Shown piece by piece: positions 16,926-24,152 of a stretch of DNA of 32,578 nucleotides. The DNA lies in assembly GCA_002314145.1 (NCBI GenBank), contig DCCG01000023.1, forward strand, positions 1-32,578. Reading direction: 5' to 3'. The notes beneath the pieces were generated by a model, which was given only the letters and a program-made list of their open reading frames with translations, did no database searches and had not been told where the DNA came from. The first letter of the stretch is position 1. Each line of letters starts with the position of its first letter. Both the position numbers and the translations under genes were made by a program. This stretch comes from Thalassolituus sp. UBA1087 (lineage in GTDB: Bacteria > Pseudomonadota > Gammaproteobacteria > Pseudomonadales > Oceanobacteraceae).

Positions 16926-17169
16926 CCTCATCCCTGATGCGTTAAAAGCGTCCCTTTCTGGCATTTTGTGTTCTTTTACGGTGCGTTATCGGGCTGTCGC
17001 GTCTTGTTTTGGGGCGTTATGGTGGTGATTTACCCGAAGATGGTACGGCGGTATGGCCAGCTGATGACCAGCAGGGGCTGACCGTCAATTGTCCGGAAAA
17101 TTATTTCTGTACGCCGGCGGTGTTGTAAAACGTCTTCTCAGCCTTTATTCCGTATGGCTTGAGTTCTTC

Positions 17170-17191
17170 CTGACGACTTAGTCAGCTTTTT
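17170..17191 (+). terminator. Small hairpin with U-run in the divergent intergenic region
   Basis: CTGAC (17170-17174) pairs with GTCAG (17181-17185), followed by C and five T. It lies upstream of the plus-strand promoter candidate, so it may insulate that operon from read-through. Apart from the riboswitch, promoters and hairpins listed here, the 16521-17290 gap has no convincing gene. Confidence 0.35.
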
Positions 17192-17227
17192 GTATCCAGG
17201 CGATAAAATAACCGCCTTCCTTTTTTG

Positions 17228-17243
17228 TGGCACGCTTGGTGCT
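17228..17243 (+). promoter_or_regulatory. Candidate sigma-54 promoter for the ABC transporter operon
   Basis: TGGCACG-CTTG-GTGCT matches the sigma-54 consensus TGGCACG-N4-TTGCW except for one base in the -12 box and keeps the GG-N10-GC spacing. Transcription would start near 17254, about 37 bases before the first ATG. It mirrors the candidate on the opposite strand 300 bases away, so a shared enhancer-binding regulator such as NtrC could activate both. Confidence 0.6.
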
Positions 17244-17250
17244 TTTTCCA

Positions 17251-17278
17251 GTATTACCAAAATTAAAAACGGTAATAC
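17251..17278. promoter_or_regulatory. NikR-like operator: GTATTA-N16-TAATAC dyad
   Basis: GTATTACC (17251-17258) and GGTAATAC (17271-17278) are perfect inverted repeats. The outer hexamers are separated by exactly 16 bases, the geometry of the E. coli NikR operator GTATGA-N16-TCATAC, and share its GTAT/ATAC ends. It covers the predicted sigma-54 start site and ends just before the GGGAGA ribosome site. A NikR-like gene closes this same operon, so autorepression is a natural reading. As RNA the same sequence could form a hairpin. Confidence 0.55.
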
Positions 17279-17290
17279 CGGGAGAAACCA

Positions 17291-18265
17291 ATGAAAATGA
17301 AGAAACGTATGCTGGGTTCCTTATTTGCCGGACTGCTGATGGCGGGCAGTGCGCTGGCAGAGCCTCTGAAAATTGGTTACAGCGACTGGCCGGGATGGGT
17401 TGCCTGGGAGATCGCGATTGAGAAGAAAATGTTCGAAAAAGAAGGCGTAGACGTTCAGTTTGAATGGTTTGACTACGTGGCCAGTATGGATGCATTTGCT
17501 GCCGGTCAGCTGGACGGTGTGACCATGACTAACGGTGATGCCCTGGTAACCGGTTCTACCGGTGCCCGCAATGTGATGATTCTGATCAACGACTACAGCG
17601 ACGGCAATGACATGATCGTTGGTGCCCCCGGGATTGAGTCACTGAAAGATCTGAAAGGCAAAAAAATCGGTGTAGAGATCGGTTTTGTTGATCACCTGTT
17701 GCTGCTCAACGGTCTGGAAAAAGCCGGTATGACTGAAAGTGATGTTGAGCTGGTCAATGTACCTACCAATGAAACGCCTCAGGTTCTGGCTTCTGGTCAG
17801 GTGGATGCCGTGGGTGCATGGCAGCCAAGTTCTGGTCAGGCGCTGAGCATGGTTCCGGGCTCCAAGCGTATTTATTCCAGTGCCGATGAACCGGGTCTGA
17901 TCTACGACGTACTGGCCGTGTCTCCGACCAGTCTGGCGGCTAACCGCGACGAGTGGCAGAAGGTTGTTAAAGTCTGGTATCAGGCCGTGGACTTCCTGAA
18001 AGATCCTGAAACCCGCGAAGAAGCGATCAGCATTATGGCGGCCCGCGTTGGTCTGGAACCGGAAGAATACAAAGGCTTTATGGACGGCACTAAAATCCTG
18101 ACACTGGAAGAAGCGCTGCCCTTTATGAAGAAAGCGGAAGGTTTTAAATCGCTTTATGGTTCAAGCGAAATCGCTGATCAGTTCAATGTTGATAACCAGG
18201 TTTATGCCGATAAGCAGCCGGTTGACAGCTATATTGATCCATCTCTGATGGAAGCTATGAAGTAA
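17291..18265 (+). CDS. NitT/TauT-family ABC transporter substrate-binding protein
   Basis: 324 residues with a Sec signal peptide (MKMKKRMLGS start, cleavage after SALA near residue 23). The mature part has hallmarks of NitT/TauT-type binding proteins: LKIGYSDWPGWVAWEIA, the FDYVASMDAFAAGQLDGV segment, LKGKKIGVE and the VDAVGAWQPS ligand-loop region. It likely captures a small nitrogen compound in the periplasm. Given the divergent guanidine operon, guanidine or a guanidino/ureido compound is inferred, not shown. GGGAGA precedes ATG 17291; a second ATG two codons in is less well placed. A strong hairpin after the stop separates it from the permease and may raise its dosage. Confidence 0.85.
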   Translation: MKMKKRMLGSLFAGLLMAGSALAEPLKIGYSDWPGWVAWEIAIEKKMFEKEGVDVQFEWFDYVASMDAFAAGQLDGVTMTNGDALVTGSTGARNVMILINDYSDGNDMIVGAPGIESLKDLKGKKIGVEIGFVDHLLLLNGLEKAGMTESDVELVNVPTNETPQVLASGQVDAVGAWQPSSGQALSMVPGSKRIYSSADEPGLIYDVLAVSPTSLAANRDEWQKVVKVWYQAVDFLKDPETREEAISIMAARVGLEPEEYKGFMDGTKILTLEEALPFMKKAEGFKSLYGSSEIADQFNVDNQVYADKQPVDSYIDPSLMEAMK

Positions 18266-18288
18266 GCAACAGACACTGCTCTGTTATT

Positions 18289-18306
18289 GCGCCGGGTAAC
18301 CGGCGC
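18289..18306 (+). terminator. Strong hairpin after the binding-protein gene (attenuator)
   Basis: GCGCCGG-GTAA-CCGGCGC, a perfect 7-bp stem with a tetraloop, followed by TCTTCCCC rather than a U-run. It probably protects the upstream message or gives partial termination, a common way to make more binding protein than permease. Confidence 0.55.
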
Positions 18307-18380
18307 TCTTCCCCTGTTTGTTATATGCCTGATATTGCAGGCAGGGGAGCGTTTTGTTCTGACGTTGTATATCGTCTGAT

Positions 18381-18424
18381 CACTGCCTTCTGCTGCCGGT
18401 ATAACGGCGAAGGAATAAGGCAGT
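18381..18424 (+). promoter_or_regulatory. Long two-step stem-loop in the permease leader
   Basis: ACTGCCTT pairs with AAGGCAGT as an 8-bp outer stem, enclosing GCCG-gtataa-CGGC. It precedes the permease ATG by about 37 bases. The role is unknown; it may be mRNA stabilisation or attenuation within the 195-base gap. Confidence 0.4.
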
Positions 18425-18460
18425 AAAAACAGCTTTACGAATATTTTAAAGGCACTGTTT

Positions 18461-19411
18461 ATGTCATTGTTTTCTGTAAATAAACCATTAGAACCACGCA
18501 GCCGGACTCTGGTTGCTCTGATGAGTTTTGGCCTGCCAATTCTTATCTGGTGTATGGTCAGTTATGTGCCTTTTATCTGGCACCCGGATATGAAGGTAAC
18601 AGACCCGGGATCAGTCAGTTATTTCCGCAGCGATATGCTGGTGGATAAAGAAACCTTTTATAAAGAGCAGGAAAAAGCACAGGCCAATAATGCCGCTGTG
18701 CCGACCGGCGAACCGGCGAACCCGGTTTATCTGCCTGCTCCTCATGAAGTGGTGACAGCGTTTTATACCGCCTTTACCACTGAACCCAAGCGCCGCAGTG
18801 AAGCCTGGCTGCATGAAAGCCTGTGGAGCAGTATTCAGGTCATTTTCTGGGGCTTTGTGATTTCCTCTATTATCGGAATACCGCTGGGCATTCTGGCCGG
18901 AACCTATGACTTTTTCTCGCGCCTGTTTGAGCCCTTTATTGAGTTTTTCCGCTATTTACCGGCACCGGCTTTTGGTGCTCTGGCAGTCGCTGTACTGGGG
19001 ATTTATCAGGCGCCGAAAATTGCCATCATTTTTATCGGTACCTTTTTTCAGCAGGTTCTGGTGGTGGCCAACACGACCCGAAAACTCGATCCGGCGCTGC
19101 TGGAGGCCGGGCAAACCCTGGGGGCGGGTAACCGTTCCATGCTGTTCCGTATTGTGGTGCCGGGCATTCTGCCGGACCTGTATCGCGATATCCGTATTCT
19201 GCTGGGCTGGGCCTGGACCTATCTGATCGTAGCTGAACTGATCGGTACCAGCTCCGGTATCACCTGGTTTATTACCCAGCAGGCACGTTATAAAAATTTC
19301 GACAACGTGTTTGCCGCCATCATGATGATCGGCATCCTCGGACTCACCATCGATCTGCTGCTGGCCTGGATCGGACGTCGTCTGTTCCCGTACCAGAAAG
19401 GCACTAAATAA
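18461..19411 (+). CDS. ABC transporter permease, NitT/TauT family
   Basis: A 316-residue inner-membrane permease. The first membrane segment (about 17-40) is followed by an unusually long periplasmic stretch (about 40-125, polar, with EKAQANNAAVPTGEPA), then five more hydrophobic segments and a C-terminal helix ending in LFPYQKGTK. The cytoplasmic EAA loop is EAGQTLGAGNRSMLFRIVVP, the contact for the ATPase. AAAGG lies upstream of ATG 18461. It is followed after a 17-base gap by the ATPase. It works with the preceding binding protein, and perhaps also the minus-strand one. The substrate is inferred from context only. Confidence 0.87.
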   Translation: MSLFSVNKPLEPRSRTLVALMSFGLPILIWCMVSYVPFIWHPDMKVTDPGSVSYFRSDMLVDKETFYKEQEKAQANNAAVPTGEPANPVYLPAPHEVVTAFYTAFTTEPKRRSEAWLHESLWSSIQVIFWGFVISSIIGIPLGILAGTYDFFSRLFEPFIEFFRYLPAPAFGALAVAVLGIYQAPKIAIIFIGTFFQQVLVVANTTRKLDPALLEAGQTLGAGNRSMLFRIVVPGILPDLYRDIRILLGWAWTYLIVAELIGTSSGITWFITQQARYKNFDNVFAAIMMIGILGLTIDLLLAWIGRRLFPYQKGTK

Positions 19412-19428
19412 AGTAATTGGAGAAAACT

Positions 19429-20337
19429 ATGTCAGATTTTAACTTACCCGATTACAAACAGCAGAGCCCGGAAGTCCGCGATCGTTTTGAACGTTTAAAA
19501 CAACGTCCGGTTACCATGGAAGTAAAGGGCCTGACCAAAACCTTTAACAGTCATCATGGTGAAGTGACGGCATTAAAAAACATCGACCTGAAAATTCATA
19601 AGCGCGAATTTGTCTGTGTTATTGGTCCGTCCGGGTGCGGTAAGTCCACCCTTATCCGTATTCTTGCTGGTCTGGAGCAGGCCAGTGCCGGGCAGGTGCT
19701 GCTGGACGGCGAAGCCGTGACCCGGCCCGGGCCGGAACGCGGCATGGTGTTTCAGGGTTACACCCTGTTCCCGTGGCTGACGGTAAAACGCAATATTATG
19801 TTCGGTCTGATTGAATCCGGTATGAATAAAAACCATGCCGAGGCGGAAGCCCGTGAATGGATTGAGCTGATTGGTCTGGGTAAATTTGAAAACAGTTATC
19901 CCCATCAGCTGTCCGGCGGGATGAAACAGCGTGTGGCCATTGCGCGGGCGCTGGCCAACCGGCCGAAAATTCTGCTGATGGACGAGCCGTTCGGCGCTCT
20001 TGATGCTCAGACCCGGGCCAAGATGCAGGCTTATCTGATGGAGATCTGGAAGAACATTGATGTCACCGTGTTCTTTATTACCCATGATCTGGATGAAGCC
20101 GTGTATCTGGCTGACCGTATTCTGGTGCTGAAAGCCAACCCGGGAGAGGTGCAGGAATTGATTGAAGTACCGGTACCACAACCACGTAACCCGGAGCAGT
20201 TTCTGTCGCCTGAGTTTCTGGCAACCAAGAAGCACATTGAAGAGCTGATTCATCCGCCTTCTGAGGAAAGCGATGATGACCATCTGAATCTGGTACGTAT
20301 GGTTCCGGTGAACGACGATGTGGGGAGCGTGTTCTGA
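19429..20337 (+). CDS. ABC transporter ATP-binding protein, NitT/TauT family
   Basis: 302 residues with all ATPase motifs: Walker A GPSGCGKST, Q-loop VFQGYTLFPW, signature LSGGMKQRVAIARAL, Walker B ILLMDEPFGALDA and H-loop FFITHDLDEAVYLAD. ATG 19429 is chosen over the in-frame TTG 19417 because GGAG at 19419-19422 fits it at 6 bases. It energises the permease encoded just upstream. The 3' end overlaps the creatininase-family gene by one base (TGATG), tying that hydrolase to the transporter. Confidence 0.92.
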   Translation: MSDFNLPDYKQQSPEVRDRFERLKQRPVTMEVKGLTKTFNSHHGEVTALKNIDLKIHKREFVCVIGPSGCGKSTLIRILAGLEQASAGQVLLDGEAVTRPGPERGMVFQGYTLFPWLTVKRNIMFGLIESGMNKNHAEAEAREWIELIGLGKFENSYPHQLSGGMKQRVAIARALANRPKILLMDEPFGALDAQTRAKMQAYLMEIWKNIDVTVFFITHDLDEAVYLADRILVLKANPGEVQELIEVPVPQPRNPEQFLSPEFLATKKHIEELIHPPSEESDDDHLNLVRMVPVNDDVGSVF

Positions 20338-21116
20338 TGTATGAATTAGCCAATATGACCTGGGAAGAAGTGGCCAGCGCGGTAAAGCAGGGGGTGCAGA
20401 CCGCGGTACTTCCGGTGGGTGCCACCGAACAGCATGGCCCTCATATGGGATGTGGAATGGACAGTGCGATTGCTGACACTCTGTGTAAAAAAGTGGCGCA
20501 AAACAGCGAGGTTATTCTGCTGCCAACACTGCCTTATGGCTGCTCTGTCGGTCATTCAAAGCGCTGGCCAGGCACCATGGCGCTGAATCCGAAAACCATG
20601 ATTGATGTGATTTCCGATCTCGGTGACTGGGTGCAGTCGTCCGGTATCCGCCGTCTGGTGCTGGTGAACGGTCATGTGACCAATGCTGCGCCACTGCGCT
20701 GTGCGCTGGAAATTCTGCGTGCCCGTCACGATGACTTAATGATCGCCCTGGTGCACACCGCGCAGATTTCTGAGCGGGTGAAAAAAGCCCACCATGATGA
20801 TGCAGAAGACTGGCACGCCAATCATGCCGAGACCGCACTCATGATGGCGTTGCATCCGGAGATTGTGCGCGAAGATAAATTACAGCAGGCCGATGATCCG
20901 GACCGTACGGACGGGTGTGTGTTCAGTCATCCGGTTAACCGCACCAGCAAAAACGGGGTAACCGGTAATCCATCCTCGGCCACAAAGGCCGATGGGCAGC
21001 AGTTATTTGACTGGATGTGCGATGACCTGACAGCCTTGCTGAATAAAGCCATCAGCGAAGAACCGCCGCTGAACCAGAGTTATAACCACAGCATTCTGGA
21101 CGATGCTGTTCTGTAA
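20337..21116 (+). CDS. Creatininase-fold amidohydrolase
   Basis: A 259-residue cytosolic metal-dependent hydrolase of the creatininase superfamily. It has the N-terminal metal motif GATEQHGPHM (Glu31, His33), Asp42 in GMDSA, His113 in NGHVTN and Glu165 in HANHAETALM. True creatininase has NGHxE, with a Glu serving as second-metal ligand. Here Thr115 stands at that place, and amidohydrolase relatives have NGHGGN. It is therefore probably not creatininase itself but an amidohydrolase on a related cyclic or linear guanidino/ureido amide. It overlaps the transporter ATPase gene, so it likely processes the imported compound or a downstream intermediate. Confidence 0.8.
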   Translation: MYELANMTWEEVASAVKQGVQTAVLPVGATEQHGPHMGCGMDSAIADTLCKKVAQNSEVILLPTLPYGCSVGHSKRWPGTMALNPKTMIDVISDLGDWVQSSGIRRLVLVNGHVTNAAPLRCALEILRARHDDLMIALVHTAQISERVKKAHHDDAEDWHANHAETALMMALHPEIVREDKLQQADDPDRTDGCVFSHPVNRTSKNGVTGNPSSATKADGQQLFDWMCDDLTALLNKAISEEPPLNQSYNHSILDDAVL

Positions 21117-21196
21117 AACAGACAGGGAGTCAGACCATTGACTGGTCAGCCATTGAACCGCAACCCGTGTGCAGAACAGTGGCAGACCGCAACATC

Positions 21197-21294
21197 AGCC
21201 CCGGTGTGAATTTCAGCGGCTAAGCCGCCCATCAGGGCTTAAAACCAACCCCGGCGAAAATCTCAGGCTAGCCGCCCTAACGGCTCAGTCGGGT
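21197..21294 (+). repeat. Tandem imperfect repeat with matching folds in the glnT leader
   Basis: Two units about 50 bases apart share CCCCGGYG-N2-AATYTCAG and GGCTA(A)GCCGCCC. Each folds alike: AGCCC/GGGCT enclosing GCGGC-TAA-GCCGC (21197-21239), and ACCC/GGGT enclosing GCCG-N6-CGGC (21248-21294). The structure ends 26 bases before the glnT ATG. It matches no riboswitch that I recognise. It may be a tandem regulatory RNA or a local duplication. Confidence 0.5.
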
Positions 21295-21320
21295 CAATAT
21301 CATGTTAAAAGGTAAAAAAA

Positions 21321-22691
21321 ATGATTGAGACCAAAACCGATGCAGAAATCAGTGCAATTCAGCAGGCTCTGCAGGATCGAGGTGTAAAATATTGCATGGG
21401 TACGTACGTGGATATTCACGGCGTACCTAAGGGCAAGGTTGTACCGATTTCCCATCTTCATCATATGGCTCACGGTTCTGAGCTGTATACGGGCTACGCA
21501 CTGGATGGCTTAGGGCAGGCGCCGAACGATGATGAAATCGCCTCCGTTCCGGATCTGGACCACATTATTCAGCTGCCATGGCAGCCGGAAATAGCCTGGA
21601 TGCCGGCCGATAATACTCTGTATGGCGAGCCTTACCTGCTCAATACCCGCGTATTGCTGAAAAAAGTCCTGGAAGAAGCCAAAGAAATGGGCTTCGGTAT
21701 GAATCTTGGGATTGAAGCTGAAGTCTATCTGCTGAAGAAAAACGAAGACGGTACGCTGGAAATTCCGGACCCGGACGACAAGCTGAAAAAGCCCTGCTAT
21801 GACACCCGCTCTTTCCTGAGCAATTTTAAATGGCTGGATAAAATGGTCACCAGCATGAACGACCTGGGTTGGGACGTTTATTCATTAGATCATGAAGATG
21901 CCAATGGTCAGTTTGAATTCGACTTTAACTATGCCGATGTGGTGACCACCTGCGACCGCTTTACCTTCCTTAAACTGATGGCCAAAGAATACGCCAAAGA
22001 AGAAGACCTGCTGGCGACGTTTATGCCTAAGCCGTTCTCTAACCGTACCGGTAATGGCGCGCACTTTAATATGTCGCTGTTTGATCTGGAAAGCGGCGAA
22101 AACCTGTTCCAGTGCAAGCCGGAAGATGATCCTCACGGTCTGGGACTGACCAAACTGGGTTACCAGTTTATCGGCGGTATTCTGAAACACGGACGCGCTC
22201 TGTGTGCGGTATTTGCACCAACCGTGAATTCTTATAAGCGTCTGGTCCGCCAGGGTGATATGCCATATTTTACCTGGGCGCCGGTATTTAATTCCTTCGG
22301 CTCCAATAACCGGACTAATTCGGTGCGTGTGCCGATGGGCGGTGGTCGCTGCGAATCCCGTAATGCGGATGGTGCGGTTAACCCTTACCTGGCGGCGGCG
22401 CTGGTATTGGCAGCCGGCCTGGAAGGTATTAAAGAAGGCATAGATCCGGGTAAACCACAGGAGAAAAACCTGTACGAACTGACCGAAGAAGAGCGTGCAG
22501 AACAGGGCATTAATTTCCTGCCGCGTACGCTGTTTGAGGCGATCGAAGCTTTTGCGGAAGATCCTTTTGTGGAGCAGGTTCTGGGAACTGAACTGCGTAA
22601 TGAATTTATTCGTTACAAGCAGGCCGAGTGGAATGAATACCACACGGCGGTCAGTGCCTGGGAAACTGAGCGTTACAGTCACCTGTTCTGA
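21321..22691 (+). CDS. glnT: GlnT-type glutamine synthetase family protein (type III, gamma-glutamyl-amide ligase-like)
   Basis: A 456-residue ATP-dependent ligase of the glutamine synthetase superfamily, close to the type III/GlnT group that includes gamma-glutamylmethylamide synthetase. An N-terminal beta-grasp segment (VDIHGVPKGKVVP) is followed by catalytic elements LGIEAEVYLL, the DHEDANGQFEFDF metal site, NGAHFNMSLF, the ATP/glutamate loop VNSYKRLVRQGDMP, and RTNSVRVPMGGGRCESRNADGAVNPYLAAA. AAAGGT precedes the ATG. It likely captures ammonia released by deiminase, allophanate hydrolase and the creatininase-like enzyme, or gamma-glutamylates an amine product. The two roles cannot be told apart by sequence alone. 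Its leader holds a tandem structured repeat. Confidence 0.8.
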   Translation: MIETKTDAEISAIQQALQDRGVKYCMGTYVDIHGVPKGKVVPISHLHHMAHGSELYTGYALDGLGQAPNDDEIASVPDLDHIIQLPWQPEIAWMPADNTLYGEPYLLNTRVLLKKVLEEAKEMGFGMNLGIEAEVYLLKKNEDGTLEIPDPDDKLKKPCYDTRSFLSNFKWLDKMVTSMNDLGWDVYSLDHEDANGQFEFDFNYADVVTTCDRFTFLKLMAKEYAKEEDLLATFMPKPFSNRTGNGAHFNMSLFDLESGENLFQCKPEDDPHGLGLTKLGYQFIGGILKHGRALCAVFAPTVNSYKRLVRQGDMPYFTWAPVFNSFGSNNRTNSVRVPMGGGRCESRNADGAVNPYLAAALVLAAGLEGIKEGIDPGKPQEKNLYELTEEERAEQGINFLPRTLFEAIEAFAEDPFVEQVLGTELRNEFIRYKQAEWNEYHTAVSAWETERYSHLF

Positions 22692-22700
22692 TCGGGTTAA

Positions 22701-22720
22701 CCGGGGCCGTATGGCCCCGG
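22701..22720 (+). terminator. GC-rich hairpin between glnT and the NikR-like gene
   Basis: CCGGGGCC (22701-22708) pairs with GGCCCCGG (22713-22720) around GTAT. No U-run follows, so read-through into the regulator gene is expected; it probably works as an mRNA-stabilising or attenuating element. Confidence 0.45.
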
Positions 22721-22756
22721 TATCTGCCTGGCAGCAGGGTAAGATGGAGTTGTTAT

Positions 22757-23209
22757 ATGAGCAGTAAAGAGAAAATCAGCCGCATCAGTATTTCCATGCC
22801 GGAAGCGCTGCTGGACGGGCTGGATGAGATGGTCAGTAACCGTGGCTTTGAAAGCCGCTCACAGGCTATCTGCGATATGATTAATCACCAGATTAACGAA
22901 TATCGTGCGCAGCTGGGCACGGAAGTCATGACAGGTACGGTGAATATTGTTTATAACCACTCCACGCCGGGGCTGAATAAACGCCTGCACGACCTGCAAT
23001 ATGAATATCTGGATGAAGTGATCTCCAGCCTCAATGTGAACCTCACCAATACCAGCACTCTGTCGATTATTCTGGTGCAGGGGCCTGCCAATCAACTGAA
23101 TATGATTGCCGATAAAATGATCACGCTGCGTGGCGTGGTGTATGGCCGTCTGTTACTCAATTCTTATATTATTCCGCCCATTCATCCGCTGCCGCCCAGA
23201 GGTGGCTGA
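22757..23209 (+). CDS. NikR-like ribbon-helix-helix regulator lacking nickel ligands
   Basis: 150 residues. An N-terminal ribbon-helix-helix (about 7-50, RISISMPEALLDGLDEM then SRSQAICDMI) and a C-terminal ACT-like domain (about 57-137) align end to end with NikR. The four E. coli nickel ligands His76, His87, His89 and Cys95 correspond here to Tyr82, Asn93, Asn95 and Thr101, so the high-affinity nickel site is gone. It ends in a proline-rich tail. It is the last gene of the transporter/creatininase/glnT operon. A dyad with NikR operator geometry lies at that operon's start, so an autoregulator responding to a nitrogen metabolite rather than nickel is likely. Confidence 0.8.
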   Translation: MSSKEKISRISISMPEALLDGLDEMVSNRGFESRSQAICDMINHQINEYRAQLGTEVMTGTVNIVYNHSTPGLNKRLHDLQYEYLDEVISSLNVNLTNTSTLSIILVQGPANQLNMIADKMITLRGVVYGRLLLNSYIIPPIHPLPPRGG

Positions 23210-23249
23210 AGTAGCTGATTTCTGTCATTCAAACAATGGGCAGGGCGGA

Positions 23250-24077
23250 TCAGGGCGTACTCTGACCACGGATAAAGCTTTGCGGCGGTACACCGAAATG
23301 GCGCCGGAAGGCTGCCACAAAAGCACTGCTGCTGCGATACCCCAGTGAGTGGGCAATGGCGGCGCTGCTTTCACCTTCCACCAGACGGTTAATGGATTCC
23401 AGCAGTTTCAGGCGCGTACGCCATTGCTGAAAACTCATGCCGGTTTCTTTTTTAAATAATCTTTCCAGTGTCCGGATACTGGCACCGCTGCCCTGGGCCA
23501 GGGTATCGAGTTTCTGATTATTGCCCGGCTCCCGCACCAGTGTATGCATAACTTTATGCAGGCGTCTGTCCTTTGCACTGGGTAAAAACAGTGGCGCTGG
23601 TCTGAGCTGGGCCAACTCATTCAGCAGCAGGCTGATGGTGAGCTGCAGGCTCTGTTGCTCTGCTGCTGGCAGGGCGGTTTGTTCCCGCAGTGGTTTTTCA
23701 TAATGCAGAACGCGTAACGCCAGCTCGCGCATCAGCGCGGTGACTTCCAGCACCTGAGCAGTATCCGGCAGCTCGGCGCAGGCGCTGGGGTCGATATAAA
23801 GATAACCGGCGGAGGCATCGGTCAGCGTAGCCACCTGATGGCGTTGATTTCCGGGAATCCAGACCGCGTGAGTGGGCGGCACAATCCAGCTGGCGGTGTC
23901 CGTTATCACCCGGATGGCACCTTCCACCGCCCAGACGATCTGACCGCGCGGATGACGGTGACGGCGTACCCGGTAACCTCTGGGCTGGCGATGGGCGTAA
24001 CACAGCACAGGCCGATGTGGGTCCTGTATGTAGCCGGCGTTAACCGGTTCGCCAAGTGTCGTTTTTACGATATCCAT
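23250..24077 (-). CDS. AraC-family transcriptional regulator with cupin N-terminal domain
   Basis: About 275 residues. The N-terminal cupin-like sensor (RRHRHPRGQIVWAVEGAIRV, then WIVPPTHAVWIPGNQRHQV) is followed by two C-terminal helix-turn-helix motifs (LDTLAQGSGASIRTLERLFK; IAHSLGYRSSSAFVAAFRRH, ending GVPPQSF). The domain order and cupin motif resemble the NimR/YeaM-like group. I use ATG 24077 because the sequence upstream (GTG 24128) is unlike the family start, though no clear ribosome site is seen for either. It is divergent from an SLC13-type permease, which it probably controls; NimR-type regulators often act on a divergent transporter gene. It is convergent with the NikR-like gene, and no obvious terminator lies between them. 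Confidence 0.82.
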   Translation of the reverse strand: MDIVKTTLGEPVNAGYIQDPHRPVLCYAHRQPRGYRVRRHRHPRGQIVWAVEGAIRVITDTASWIVPPTHAVWIPGNQRHQVATLTDASAGYLYIDPSACAELPDTAQVLEVTALMRELALRVLHYEKPLREQTALPAAEQQSLQLTISLLLNELAQLRPAPLFLPSAKDRRLHKVMHTLVREPGNNQKLDTLAQGSGASIRTLERLFKKETGMSFQQWRTRLKLLESINRLVEGESSAAIAHSLGYRSSSAFVAAFRRHFGVPPQSFIRGQSTP

Positions 24078-24152
24078 TGTCAGATTGTAGCCTTTCTGAA
24101 GCCCTTTGTTTATGGACAATAGGGGCACCAGCCATCAGTTGAGTATGAATCT

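Noticed and set aside
17228..17243. NtrC-type dyad GCAC-N5-GTGC within the plus-strand sigma-54 candidate
   Set aside because: The spacing is shorter than the usual NtrC site (about seven bases between half-sites) and the bases are explained by the -24/-12 elements.
21885..22682. 265-codon minus-strand ORF opposite glnT
   Set aside because: Antisense shadow of a strongly conserved glutamine synthetase family gene, with no recognisable domain.
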